This document shows positions 9,444 to 17,980 of a stretch of 64,000 bases of DNA, in pieces. Source of the stretch: Planktomarina temperata RCA23 (lineage in GTDB: Bacteria > Pseudomonadota > Alphaproteobacteria > Rhodobacterales > Rhodobacteraceae); assembly GCF_000738435.1 (NCBI RefSeq), contig NZ_CP003984.1:2852001-2916000 (forward strand), read 5' to 3'. The position numbers were made by a program, and so were the translations under genes. How positions within the stretch are numbered: the first letter of the stretch is position 1; each line of letters starts with the position of its first letter. The notes under the pieces are model-generated. The model searched no databases, was not told the DNA's origin, and was given only the letters and a program-made list of their open reading frames with translations.

Positions 9444-10343
9444 CTATTTGTCAGTCAAATTTTGGGCGATCAGATGCTCCACCAAGGCTCGAACGGCGTT
9501 AGACACTGCACTCAAGTCTTTAACGGCAAGCTTGAGCGTCCGAACTGCCCAATCTTCATCAATTTCCTGCATCCGCAACTGGGCACTTTCGAGGTAAGGT
9601 TCGACGGCTCCGAGTGGCAGCACTGCGATACCTAGACCGGCTTCGACCATCCGACGCACACCATCAAAACTAAGAGTTTCAACACGCGTTTTAAGTGTCA
9701 GCCCCTGTTCACCGGCACACACCTCCAGAAAAGCCTGCAATGAGCTGCCACTTTGCAAACCCACCATATCAAGTTTGGCAAACTCAGCGAATTTAACCGG
9801 ATGGTCAGGCCGGTAAGGATGCTCCTTGCCCATTACCACCACCAATGTATCAAGACGATAGGTAAGAACCTCCAATTCTGGTTCTTCGACCATCCCCGAA
9901 AAAATTCCTAGATCTGCCAAACCATCTCGTACGGCGGTAAGTATTTCCTCAGAGGTTCTCTCACTCAGGTCAATCCTTACATCTGGGTAATTCTCTGCAA
10001 AACCAGCCAGATCTTCAGGAAGAAATTGCGTGATTGCTGATGTATTTGCCGCAATACGAACTGAACCTTTAGCTCCGGTTGCAAAATCATGCATCTGGTT
10101 TTCCATACGTTCCACCAATCGGAATAGGTTCGAGGAATGCCGGGCGAGTTCATGCCCCGCTGGTGTCAACTCAACCCCCCGTGTTTGCCGATAAAACAGT
10201 GGAGTTCCAATCTGATCTTCTAAATCTGAGATGCGTTTGCTAATGGCTGAAGCAGCTATGTTCTCAGCTTCAGATGCTTGAGAAATGCTCCCCGTTCTGG
10301 CAACGGTCAAGAACATTTTCAGAGTTATCAGATTGTACTGCAT
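9444..10343 (-). CDS. LysR-family transcriptional regulator
   Basis: About 300 residues with an N-terminal winged helix-turn-helix (ITLKMFLTVARTGSISQASE, then AISKRISDLEDQIG) and a C-terminal periplasmic-binding-like effector domain. The start MQYNLITLK at 10343 fits family alignments better than the 11-residue upstream extension. It lies upstream of dctP on the same strand, separated by about 210 nt, and is the most likely regulator of the transporter and perhaps of the catabolic operon at 1-5404. The effector is unknown. Confidence 0.9.
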   Translation of the reverse strand: MQYNLITLKMFLTVARTGSISQASEAENIAASAISKRISDLEDQIGTPLFYRQTRGVELTPAGHELARHSSNLFRLVERMENQMHDFATGAKGSVRIAANTSAITQFLPEDLAGFAENYPDVRIDLSERTSEEILTAVRDGLADLGIFSGMVEEPELEVLTYRLDTLVVVMGKEHPYRPDHPVKFAEFAKLDMVGLQSGSSLQAFLEVCAGEQGLTLKTRVETLSFDGVRRMVEAGLGIAVLPLGAVEPYLESAQLRMQEIDEDWAVRTLKLAVKDLSAVSNAVRALVEHLIAQNLTDK

Positions 10344-10494
10344 GCTACCCCACCATCTAACTGCAAAGGTGCCCAAGGCCCCCCCATATCATACGTGAAG
10401 GCCCCTTTAATTGTAGTCTCGTTTTCTTATGGCAGACCTCGCGGATCGATAGGGCTTCACGAAACCTGACTCTATGGTGCTGTAAGACTAATTA

Positions 10495-10875
10495 AAAGGA
10501 TGCTGTAAGACGACATGAGAACTCGCATCGTATTGCAGGCACAGCCTAAATCTATGCGCGCAATAATTGACGCCACTCAGCGAGAGCGGCGGTTCGGTTT
10601 AACTTGGAATTGATACGTGGATAGAGGTGGCGTTACCAAACAAAATTACCCCCGAATGAATTTACAACACTAATACTAAAGGCCCGTGGTCCGAGACGCG
10701 GGGCCTTATGATAGGGGGCCTTGTGTGAGCCTGGCGCGTTTCATCTGTTTGGATTGGGCGCAGTAACCCTGCTGACAGTCCACGGACCGCGGTCCCAGCA
10801 AAACCACCCAGCGCAAATTGAGATCAGACAACGCTGAAGGCAGGACATAGGTGCGCGCTCTATGGTCCGCTAGTG
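10495..10875. repeat. Dispersed intergenic repeat, copy A
   Basis: This stretch between two genes contains no plausible coding frame. It is clearly related to two other intergenic stretches at 13488-13730 and 17981-18257. Its left part (from AAAGGATGCTGT) is shared with copy C and its right part (through CCACGGACCGCGG to AACGCTGAA) with copy B. All three share the hairpin core at 10678-10707. The 12-bp palindrome GGACCGCGGTCC is at 10784-10795. TGCTGTAAGAC also occurs twice in tandem near 10478 and 10501. Confidence 0.85.
10678..10707. terminator. Hairpin core of repeat copy A
   Basis: AAGGCCC pairs with GGGGCCTT across a loop of about 14 nt. The same hairpin occurs in all three repeat copies. 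It resembles bidirectional terminators of alphaproteobacteria but lacks a long U tract, so termination is plausible, not certain. It lies downstream of the HpbD-like gene. Confidence 0.5.
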
Positions 10876-11028
10876 TCTAGGCTCAGCTTTAAGTGTTGGG
10901 CTAAAGCAGTCATTCATTAAAATTGCGGCGAAGGGCTTTTTGAGCCCACTTTGAGCGATGCTGCAATTTGTTTTAACGGCTGCAAAGTGCAAATTGGTAT
11001 AATTCTGCGCCCAAACTGCTAGCGTGAT

Positions 11029-12132
11029 TTAAAACGCGGCAACGGGGTCGCCAAAGAGTGCCTCATCTGGCGTGATGCCCAGGCCTGGGCCCTTCGGAAG
11101 ATCAATATGACCGCCTACAACCTCCAGGCCACTTTCACCGCAATAGTGGCCGTCGATATAGGGCGCTGCCAACCAAACACCTTCCAACAAGTCTGGGCGC
11201 ACTGTTGCCCCTAAATGGGTGCAAGCCGCTGCAAGGATATCGCCACCCCATGCGTCGTCACATGAGTGCGGCAAATTCCGCGCCGCGCAAATGTCGCGCA
11301 CCGTCGTCATCGGCTGCAACCCGCCCAGCCTGGTAAGTTTCAGCCCAAAGCCATCAACCAACCCTGAGCCAGCAGCGCTAATCACTGTGTTCACATCATA
11401 AGAACTCTCGTCGATGTAAAGTGGGTGGTGAAGCAATGGCCGCAGTTGGCGCAGTTCGTCATTTGTGCTGCATGGTTGCTCCAGAACGAACGGAATATCG
11501 GCGCATGAACGGCTGATGTACATGGCATCGCGGGTGCTCCAGCCTCTGTTGGCATCAATGGCAAGACGCATGCCACTGCCTTTGATGGCCTCCCAAACCT
11601 TGCGGATCACCTCAACGTCGACTTCTGGTGAATGTGCGCCGACCTTCAATTGCAGTCGCGGGTAGCCTTCTGCGCGTTTTGCAGCTGCTATCCGCCCAGC
11701 GTTGTCTGGCGTTTCGATCCCGATCGCGTAATACGAAGGAACGCGGTCCATCGCGGCCCCACCCAACAGATCTGCAACACGAAGTCCAAGGGATTTGCCC
11801 AACGCGTCAAAGACGGCAATGTCGATCGCAGCTTTCGCATAGTTATGGCCATGGAGCAGATTATCCATCTGTCGGTGCACGCTAAGCGGCAAGACCTCCG
11901 TACCGATCAATCCCGGAGCCATCTCCAATAGGGCTGCGCGCGCCCCTTTGGCGTGGGCTTCGGCATAAACCGGCCCCAGCGGGCATGTTTCGCCCCAGCC
12001 GACAACGCCAGTGTCTGTGACCAGTTTCACCAGCGTCGTGTCCAGCGAGAATATCTCACCATATGACATTGTGTATGGGCCATTTTTGACCGGTAAATCA
12101 TATTGGTAGATATTCAGGTGAGCGATTTTCAC
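11029..12132 (-). CDS. hpbD: Mandelate racemase/enolase-superfamily enzyme, HpbD-like (hydroxyproline betaine 2-epimerase)
   Basis: A 367-residue enolase-superfamily protein of the MLE subgroup. Acid/base lysines are K163 (LQLKVG) and K265 (GLKLTRLGG). Metal ligands fit D193 (AIDANRG), E218 (VLEQP) and D241/E242. D292 (CDDAWGG) and W320 (EGVWLA) match the positions I recall for HpbD, which epimerises trans-4-hydroxy-L-proline betaine and proline betaine. The start is GTG and overlaps the upstream dehydrogenase stop (GTGA), so the two are translated together. An alternative is a cis-3-hydroxyproline dehydratase-like relative. No Rieske demethylase of the usual betaine pathway is visible in the window. 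Confidence 0.8.
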   Translation of the reverse strand: MKIAHLNIYQYDLPVKNGPYTMSYGEIFSLDTTLVKLVTDTGVVGWGETCPLGPVYAEAHAKGARAALLEMAPGLIGTEVLPLSVHRQMDNLLHGHNYAKAAIDIAVFDALGKSLGLRVADLLGGAAMDRVPSYYAIGIETPDNAGRIAAAKRAEGYPRLQLKVGAHSPEVDVEVIRKVWEAIKGSGMRLAIDANRGWSTRDAMYISRSCADIPFVLEQPCSTNDELRQLRPLLHHPLYIDESSYDVNTVISAAGSGLVDGFGLKLTRLGGLQPMTTVRDICAARNLPHSCDDAWGGDILAAACTHLGATVRPDLLEGVWLAAPYIDGHYCGESGLEVVGGHIDLPKGPGLGITPDEALFGDPVAAF

Positions 12133-13223
12133 GAAGATACCTCCGGCGGGATCAGGACCAGTTTTCCCGTATGCTTCTTTACCAGGAAATCCTCTTGCGC
12201 CTGCGCGATGTCACGCAACGGGTACGTTTTGGCAACAACAGGGCGAATTTCTCCGGCTTCGATATAGCTGATCAGATTGGCAAACACTTCATCTTCCTGA
12301 AAGGTGCAGCCCATGAGGGTGAGATCCTTGAGGTACAGCGTCCGCACGTCAATCTGCGCGATTGGCCCAGCAATGGCACCAGCGGTTACGTACCGCCCAC
12401 CGCGCCGCAAGACATCAAGAAAAGAGGGCCATTGTTCCCCGGCAACAAGATCAATCACCACATCAATCGAGCCCGTGCCCAATTCCGCCACCAGATCGAC
12501 GTTCCGGTCGAGAACCTGATCTGCGCCCAAAGCTCTTACCTCTTCTGCCTTGGCCACTGACGACAGCGCGATGACCTCAGCTCCACGTCGCTTTGCGAGT
12601 TGCACAGCGGCTGAGCCAACTCCTCCTGACGCGCCTGAGATCAAGACCCGTTCCGCACCAACGCCTGCGCGATGCAACATGTTCTCTGCTGTTGAATAAG
12701 CGCAAGGGATCGAAGCAAGCTCTGCGTCGGTCCAATCGCAGTCGACACGGTGGGTTTCGCGGGCCGGTGCTACAACAAATTGAGCGAAGCCTCCGTCACA
12801 TTCACTGCCAATCGTCCAACATTCATAGGGGCGAAAATCAACGTAAGTGCGCAACATATTACGGACCAAGACCCGTTCTCCGATACGCGCGTCGCTGACC
12901 CCGTCACCAACAGCCACGATATAACCGCAGACATCGGCACCTTGGATGCGCGGGAAGGTCAGCGGCGTGCCTGACCAGCTAGCGTCATCATCGTCCACAC
13001 TGTCAAAGCCAGTTGCGCCACCGGTATCAGTGCCCTCGTTAACCGCCTTCGAATACCAACCAATACGAGTATTGATATCGGTGTTGTTGATACCTGCCGC
13101 AGCAATCTGGATCAGTAACTCACCAGGCTTTGGCTGCGGTATGAGCACATCAGTTCGGTAATCCAATTTTTCCAGGCCGCCGTGACCAGTCAATAAAACC
13201 GCATGCATTGTATCTGGTCGCAT
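12129..13223 (-). CDS. MDR-superfamily alcohol dehydrogenase / quinone oxidoreductase-like protein
   Basis: About 364 residues of the medium-chain dehydrogenase family, with an N-terminal GroES-like catalytic domain and a C-terminal nucleotide-binding motif [20 protein letters not shown]. The start at 13223 (MRPDTMHAV) is chosen because GGAAGA lies at the right distance; the open frame extends to 13268. It is the first gene of a two-gene operon with the HpbD-like epimerase, with a 4-base overlap. It probably reduces or oxidises an intermediate of the same pathway with NAD(P)H; the substrate is unknown. Confidence 0.85.
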   Translation of the reverse strand: MRPDTMHAVLLTGHGGLEKLDYRTDVLIPQPKPGELLIQIAAAGINNTDINTRIGWYSKAVNEGTDTGGATGFDSVDDDDASWSGTPLTFPRIQGADVCGYIVAVGDGVSDARIGERVLVRNMLRTYVDFRPYECWTIGSECDGGFAQFVVAPARETHRVDCDWTDAELASIPCAYSTAENMLHRAGVGAERVLISGASGGVGSAAVQLAKRRGAEVIALSSVAKAEEVRALGADQVLDRNVDLVAELGTGSIDVVIDLVAGEQWPSFLDVLRRGGRYVTAGAIAGPIAQIDVRTLYLKDLTLMGCTFQEDEVFANLISYIEAGEIRPVVAKTYPLRDIAQAQEDFLVKKHTGKLVLIPPEVSS

Positions 13224-13487
13224 CAAATGTCTTCCAATCATAAAGCGAGGTAAGCTGGTTTGGTCCAACCATCATAGCAAGGGTGTAGTATTGCCATCAT
13301 AAGTTACCGACGTCTCTGCAGAACTATTCGTCGCTTTCGCACCGAAGGCTTACATCCCGATCCTCTAATCCTAAAGCTTCTCGACAGAAGCGGCCATTGG
13401 AGCATTTGCAGCGAATTCACACTTTGTCCACATAGCAGCCGTTAGTGCTTGGATAGGGCAATGTCTGCTTCTTCAGTTAATGGCAGT

Positions 13488-13730
13488 AAACAAAACCCCC
13501 ACCCAATGAATCTACAACGCTAATACTAAAGGCCCGTGGTCCGAGACGCGGGGCCTTATGATGGGGGGCCCCGGTCCATGGTCCTGCGGCTCAACTGTAG
13601 CGATCAGGCACAGTAACCCCTGTTATTGGTCCACGGACCGCGGACCGGGCAAAATCATCCAACACCGATTGGGCTCTGGCAACGCTGAAAGCTGGACGTG
13701 GGTGCGAGCTCCCCTGTCCGATAGAGCCCT
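13488..13730. repeat. Dispersed intergenic repeat, copy B
   Basis: This lies in a gene-free 770-nt stretch between the dehydrogenase start and the end of the LysR gene. It shares the hairpin core and its right half with copy A (cagtaaccc, then CCACGGACCGCGGACC, then AACGCTGAA). Its left half is truncated relative to A and C. Further GC-rich palindromic runs around 13740-13790 (CCCGGTCCCCGGGG) follow, with no convincing gene up to 13991. Confidence 0.82.
13528..13557. terminator. Hairpin core of repeat copy B
   Basis: Identical to the hairpin of copy A over its whole 30 bases (AAGGCCC paired with GGGGCCTT). Here it lies upstream of the dehydrogenase and downstream of the LysR gene, so on the minus strand it could end LysR transcription. 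Confidence 0.45.
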
Positions 13731-13991
13731 GGTTCTTGGTTCCCGGTCCCCGGGGCTAAGCAAGATAGTCCAGGAACCCCGGGCCAGGTTTCATGTAGCC
13801 AGATGGGGAGTGTTTTGTCATCAAGGCCAGGTTACGAAACCGCCCGCCCCGTCTCAAGTTAGTTTGTCTGACAGTACCGTGAGCCTAGACCTACCAGATG
13901 CTGCACTATACTTGGATGTCCGCTTTTGCTTTTCACCTACCCGACTGTCCCATGTTAAGATTCATGGCAGTTGCCAAGTTAGGCTGGCCTC

Positions 13992-14879
13992 TCACATGGT
14001 CCCGACCAGCTCACTGTTCAACCAGGCGCTAAAGGCGCGCGATGCTGGCGTTGACGCGTGTTCAGGCGGATCTGACAGAAAATAGGCCTCTGTCAGTGGT
14101 GGACAATGATCAAACGGCTGGATGACCCGACCATCGGCGAGGAGATCCTCCGCGAGTGTGTCGTGGACCATGGTTATTCCAGCACCGTGAAGCGCTGCCT
14201 GAATTGCAATCACGAATGTTGAGACCAGGGTCACAGAACCATCCCTGTCGAATGGCTGGTTTTGCGATTTAAACCAAGTGCCCCAAGATCCGGTCATCCC
14301 CGCGCAGTCGAGCAGTACAGCGGTTTCAAGGTCAATTTCACCTTCCTGATAGCTTGGCGCACAAACTGGAAAGAACCGCTCTTTGGTGAGTTGCTGAGCG
14401 GCTGGAGACATGTCCTCTGGACGACCGAAACGGATTTCAACTTGGGCGTTTGCAGCCTGCCTTTCGGGATCCCAGATCGGGGTAACGATGTTAAGCACGA
14501 TCCATGGATGCGCTGCATAAAGGCGTTTCAGGCGTGGAGCGAGCCAATGCACTGAGAACGCCATATTGCAATGAAGCGTCAGAGTGCGGCCACGGTCGCC
14601 TCCTGTAAAGGCGCGCGTGCCGCTCGCCAGCATTTGGAACGCTTCTCGCACTACAGGCAAATAGTTGGCCCCTGCTTCGGTGAGTTCAATCGCTCGGGTT
14701 TTGCGCAGAAACAGGTCACGGCCAAGAAAGGATTCAAGGCTGCGCACATGCTGGCTTACCGCGGATTGGGTCAGGTTGAGTTCACTAGCCGCCAAGGTAA
14801 ACGACAGATGACGCGCGCTGGTCTCAAACGCGCGCAGCCAGTTCAAGGGTGGTAATCCGTCCAACTGCATTCCACACAT
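13992..14879 (-). CDS. LysR-family regulator (GcvA-like)
   Basis: A 295-residue LysR protein. The helix-turn-helix region reads LPPLNWLRAFETSARHLSFT then NLTQSAVSQHVRSLE, which is characteristic of the GcvA/AmpR branch. The effector domain follows. The start may be 14879 or 14870 (MQLDGL). It is divergent from the aldolase-oxygenase operon that begins at 14984, and the 104-nt gap holds two near-identical ATGCATTAG boxes. It is therefore very likely the regulator of that operon. Confidence 0.9.
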   Translation of the reverse strand: MCGMQLDGLPPLNWLRAFETSARHLSFTLAASELNLTQSAVSQHVRSLESFLGRDLFLRKTRAIELTEAGANYLPVVREAFQMLASGTRAFTGGDRGRTLTLHCNMAFSVHWLAPRLKRLYAAHPWIVLNIVTPIWDPERQAANAQVEIRFGRPEDMSPAAQQLTKERFFPVCAPSYQEGEIDLETAVLLDCAGMTGSWGTWFKSQNQPFDRDGSVTLVSTFVIAIQAALHGAGITMVHDTLAEDLLADGRVIQPFDHCPPLTEAYFLSDPPEHASTPASRAFSAWLNSELVGTM

Positions 14880-14882
14880 AAC

Positions 14883-14910
14883 CTATGCATTAGTTGAACT
14901 GATGCATTAG
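14883..14910. promoter_or_regulatory. Probable LysR operator: paired ATGCATTAG boxes
   Basis: ATGCATTAG occurs at 14885-14893 and 14902-14910, 17 nt apart. The second box is CTGATGCATTAG, one base from the perfect palindrome CTAATGCATTAG. Two helical-phase-spaced boxes between a LysR gene and the operon it faces are the expected layout of an autoregulated divergent promoter. Confidence 0.6.
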
Positions 14911-14983
14911 CGTAGAATCTATCGTTTGTCAGCCTCTAAAGTGCTTTGGTATAGGTCATTCGGCAGATTGAGGGAGGACCGAG

Positions 14984-15739
14984 ATGCTGGATGTGCAAAA
15001 AACCGCAAACCTGGCCTATTGGGAGGAGCGGGTTGATATGGCAGCCGCGTTCCGTTGGGCTGCACGCCTGAACATGCATGAGGGTGTGGCCAACCACTTT
15101 AGCCTTGCGGTGAATGAGGATGGCACACGGTTCTTGATGAACCCCAATCAAAAGCACTTCGCGCGCGTCAAAGCCTCTGATCTTCTTCTGCTAGATGCCA
15201 ACGACCCAACAACAATGGATACGCCCAATGCGCCAGACCCGACCGCCTGGGGGCTGCATGGTTCGATCCATAAACTGTGCTCACATGCGCGCTGTGTCAT
15301 GCATGTGCATTCGGTCCATGCCACAGTTCTCGCATGTCTCGCAGATAGCACCCTGCCGCCCATTGATCAAAACAGCGCGATCTTTTTCAACCGCACTATG
15401 ACCGATCACGACTTTGCTGGCCTCGCTTTTGAAGAAGAAGGTCTGCGCTGCGCCGACATGCTCGGCGACCCCAACAAGAAGGTCATGATCATGGGCAACC
15501 ATGGCGTACTCGTGATCGGTCATACGGTCGCAGATACGTTTAACCGCCTCTACTATTTTGAGCGCGCGGCCGAGACCTATATCCGTGCTCTCCAAACAGG
15601 AAAGCCCTTGCGGATCTTATCTGACGAGATTGCTGAAAAGACGGCGCAAGAACTCGAAGACTATCCAGATCAATCCGAGTGCCACCTGGCCGAACTCAAA
15701 GCCATCCTCGACGAGGAAGGCTCAAACTACGGGAGCTGA
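14984..15739 (+). CDS. Class II aldolase/adducin-fold protein lacking the catalytic Glu
   Basis: A 251-residue member of the class II aldolase/adducin family. The Zn-binding histidines are H107 and H109 (HVHSVH) and H173 (GNHGVLVIG). By alignment with L-fuculose-1-phosphate aldolase, where Glu73 lies 19 residues before the first His in SSEWRFH, the equivalent here is A88 (PTAWGLH). The usual catalytic acid is therefore absent, and simple aldol cleavage is doubtful. A GGGAGGACCGAG site precedes the ATG. It is the first gene of a four-gene operon and its stop is 2 nt from the next start. It could be a decarboxylase, epimerase or lyase on a non-phosphorylated substrate. Confidence 0.85.
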   Translation: MLDVQKTANLAYWEERVDMAAAFRWAARLNMHEGVANHFSLAVNEDGTRFLMNPNQKHFARVKASDLLLLDANDPTTMDTPNAPDPTAWGLHGSIHKLCSHARCVMHVHSVHATVLACLADSTLPPIDQNSAIFFNRTMTDHDFAGLAFEEEGLRCADMLGDPNKKVMIMGNHGVLVIGHTVADTFNRLYYFERAAETYIRALQTGKPLRILSDEIAEKTAQELEDYPDQSECHLAELKAILDEEGSNYGS

Positions 15740-15741
15740 CC

Positions 15742-16770
15742 ATGCCTAACTACGTCCCTACAAATGCCGCCTCTTCGGGCGTCAAACTTGACAAGAAGAC
15801 ACTAAAGGCGATTGCCGCCCGCACGGACCGACCTGGCCTGATTTGGCTCGGCCAATGGGTCATCTGTCTGGCTTTGACCGGTGCGCTTGTCATGATGTCG
15901 CTCGGCACTTTTTGGGTGTGGCCTGCCATGCTGCTGCATGGCGTTTGTCTTACGGTACCAGCCTATGCGGCGAGTCACGAGACCGCCCATGGCACAGCGT
16001 TCCGGACGCGTTGGCTAAATGAAGCCGTGCTTTGGGTGACTTCGCTGCTTTACATGGAGGAGCCCCTGCACCGGCGTTTCACACACACCAATCACCACAC
16101 GCATACGTGGCACATCGGCAAGGATAGTCAAATGCCGTTTGACACCCCTATGGGCTTTGGCGCCTGGGTGGCAGAGGCTACAGGCTTTGCATTGCTACGC
16201 TTTCATTTGTCCGTATTCGGGCTTTTGGCGTTGGGGCGATATACCGACACCCTGCGCCTGGTCGCGCCGGAGCAGGAATTACCCAAGATGACCCGCAACG
16301 CGCGGATCATGATCGCAATTTATGCAGCGGTGTTGCTGGCGCCAATCTTTGGAGTCTGGTGGCCCTTCTGGTTATATGTTCTGCCGCGTATCCTGGGCGC
16401 ACCCGTCATGCTGCTCTTCACACTGATCCAGCATGTCGAACTGCAGGAAAACTCGCCATCAATCCTGGAAAGCACGCGGTCCTTCCGGACAAGCTGGCTT
16501 GGACGGTTTCTGTACATGAACATGAACAACCACGTTGAACATCACCTCTATCCACAGGTGCCGTTTCACGCCCTGCCGCGGTTAGCCGAGGCAGTACAGG
16601 ATCAACTACCAGAGCCGGACCCTGGCTTCTTCCGAACCAATTTCGAGGTGCTGCTGGTGGTGTTTCGCCGGTCATTGGGGCGGCCCACCAAGGCGCCAAC
16701 CATCCGGCAAGCGCCCCATATGATCACAGAAGGCGGCCCGGTGGTCCGCGTGGCCCAAAGGACCATGTAA
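15742..16770 (+). CDS. MocD-like membrane fatty-acid-desaturase-family oxygenase
   Basis: A 342-residue integral membrane di-iron protein. Histidine boxes are H79ETAH83, H115TNHH119 and H264VEHH268, with hydrophobic segments around residues 36-75 and 190-230. The start at 15742 is preferred over an upstream frame that overlaps the aldolase gene; GGGAGC precedes it. Desaturase-fold enzymes use O2 and electrons from a ferredoxin. The partner Rieske ferredoxin gene is two genes downstream, the MocD/MocE pairing known from rhizopine catabolism, where MocD is an oxygenase that demethylates. A hydroxylase or demethylase for a small catabolic substrate is more likely than a lipid desaturase. Confidence 0.83.
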   Translation: MPNYVPTNAASSGVKLDKKTLKAIAARTDRPGLIWLGQWVICLALTGALVMMSLGTFWVWPAMLLHGVCLTVPAYAASHETAHGTAFRTRWLNEAVLWVTSLLYMEEPLHRRFTHTNHHTHTWHIGKDSQMPFDTPMGFGAWVAEATGFALLRFHLSVFGLLALGRYTDTLRLVAPEQELPKMTRNARIMIAIYAAVLLAPIFGVWWPFWLYVLPRILGAPVMLLFTLIQHVELQENSPSILESTRSFRTSWLGRFLYMNMNNHVEHHLYPQVPFHALPRLAEAVQDQLPEPDPGFFRTNFEVLLVVFRRSLGRPTKAPTIRQAPHMITEGGPVVRVAQRTM

Positions 16771-16771
16771 A

Positions 16772-17620
16772 ATGAAACGCATCTATGATTTCGGCCGCAA
16801 CCCCGCACAGCGGAACTATACTGTGACAGACCTGAAGGCCCTTAAAGGGTCGGACCGCAAACTTTCGATGTCGAACCCCGCAGATCGCGACCAGATCACA
16901 GCGTGCGTCGATGCTGGGATCGATCTGTTCGTAGTTGGCACGGATCAGATGGAAGACGTGCGCGAGCTTGCCCCGACACACTTCGCCGGAGCGGGTTCCA
17001 CTTGGGCGCAGTTTGGCTCTGATGACGAGATTGTGGCTCATGCCTTTGAGGCTATGCGTCGCGGTGCGGACATGTATTACACGCTGCGCTCGTTCGATGT
17101 GATGGAATGCATGGCGCGCGAAGGGATTCCCGTGCAAAGCCACATCGGCCTAATACCGACATTCAGCCATCATTACGGCGGTCTGCGCGCCTTTGGGCGG
17201 ACCTCTGAGGAGGCGATGCAGGTCTGGGAGAGGTTGAAGCGCATGGAAGATGTAGGCGTCTTTGCCGTCGAAGTGGAATGCCTGGCGGAAGAGGTGCTCC
17301 TTGCCATTAACGACAAGACGTCCGTGGTGACGTTCTCTCTTGGCTCCGGCATGGGCGGTGACGCGATCTTTTCTTTTGTGGCCGATGTCTGCGGCGAGGC
17401 AAGCGAAGAAGAAAAACCCCCGAAGCATGCCCATGCCTTTGGCGATGTAGGCCGTCTGCACAAACAGATTCACGAAGAACGTGTGGCAGCCCTTGGCGAG
17501 TTTCACCGCGAGGTAGTTGATGGGAACTTTCCCTATGCACCCACCAATATCGGGATGAAACCAGATGAGAAGGACAAGTTCCTCGACGCCCTCGAGGGCT
17601 GGACGCCGACCCACCAATGA
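16772..17620 (+). CDS. Divergent PanB-like (ketopantoate hydroxymethyltransferase-fold) protein
   Basis: A 282-residue PEP-mutase/PanB-type TIM barrel. Segments matching PanB are GIPVQSHIGLIP (residues 118-129), YGGLRAFGRTSEEA (135-148) and VFAVEVEC (163-170), where E169 matches the catalytic Glu181 of E. coli PanB. The metal-binding regions do not match: GDS is replaced by G56-T-D, and the KIEGG segment by YTLRS (103-107). It begins 1 nt after the oxygenase stop. True ketopantoate synthesis is unlikely; a related C-C bond formation or cleavage in the catabolic operon is an inference. Confidence 0.72.
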   Translation: MKRIYDFGRNPAQRNYTVTDLKALKGSDRKLSMSNPADRDQITACVDAGIDLFVVGTDQMEDVRELAPTHFAGAGSTWAQFGSDDEIVAHAFEAMRRGADMYYTLRSFDVMECMAREGIPVQSHIGLIPTFSHHYGGLRAFGRTSEEAMQVWERLKRMEDVGVFAVEVECLAEEVLLAINDKTSVVTFSLGSGMGGDAIFSFVADVCGEASEEEKPPKHAHAFGDVGRLHKQIHEERVAALGEFHREVVDGNFPYAPTNIGMKPDEKDKFLDALEGWTPTHQ

Positions 17621-17650
17621 TCCCCAGTCAGAACACCCAGGAGCCAAAAA

Positions 17651-17959
17651 ATGAGCCAATGGATAGACGCCTGCGCGCCCGAAGACATTGACGAAGAAGA
17701 CCTCATCGCATGGGACCACAATGGCCAAAAGATCGCGATTTACAACACAGAAAAAGGATTCTTTGCTACCGATCTGATGTGCACCCATGAGGAACAGAGC
17801 CTAGAGGATGGGCTGGTTATCGACTGCGTGATCGAATGCCCCCTTCATGGCGGTCGGTTCGACATATGTAGCGGCAAAGCTTTGTCCTCGCCCGTAACTG
17901 TCGACCTCAAGACCTATCCGGTCGAACTGCGCGACGGCCGCATCTGGGTTCAGGTCTAG
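17651..17959 (+). CDS. MocE-family Rieske [2Fe-2S] ferredoxin
   Basis: A 102-residue protein with one Rieske motif, C44-T-H46 and C63-P-L-H66, and no membrane anchor. It matches small Rieske ferredoxins that carry electrons to oxygenases. It is the last gene of the operon, 30 nt after the PanB-like gene. It is the likely electron donor for the MocD-like oxygenase. No ferredoxin reductase (MocF equivalent) is encoded nearby, so a general reductase must serve it. Confidence 0.92.
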   Translation: MSQWIDACAPEDIDEEDLIAWDHNGQKIAIYNTEKGFFATDLMCTHEEQSLEDGLVIDCVIECPLHGGRFDICSGKALSSPVTVDLKTYPVELRDGRIWVQV

Positions 17960-17980
17960 CCCCACATGGCATCAAACCAG

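Noticed and set aside
13558-14085. A 175-codon plus-strand frame through repeat copy B
   Set aside because: It runs through the repeat and the end of the LysR gene, with Ser/Pro/Cys-rich text unlike a real protein.
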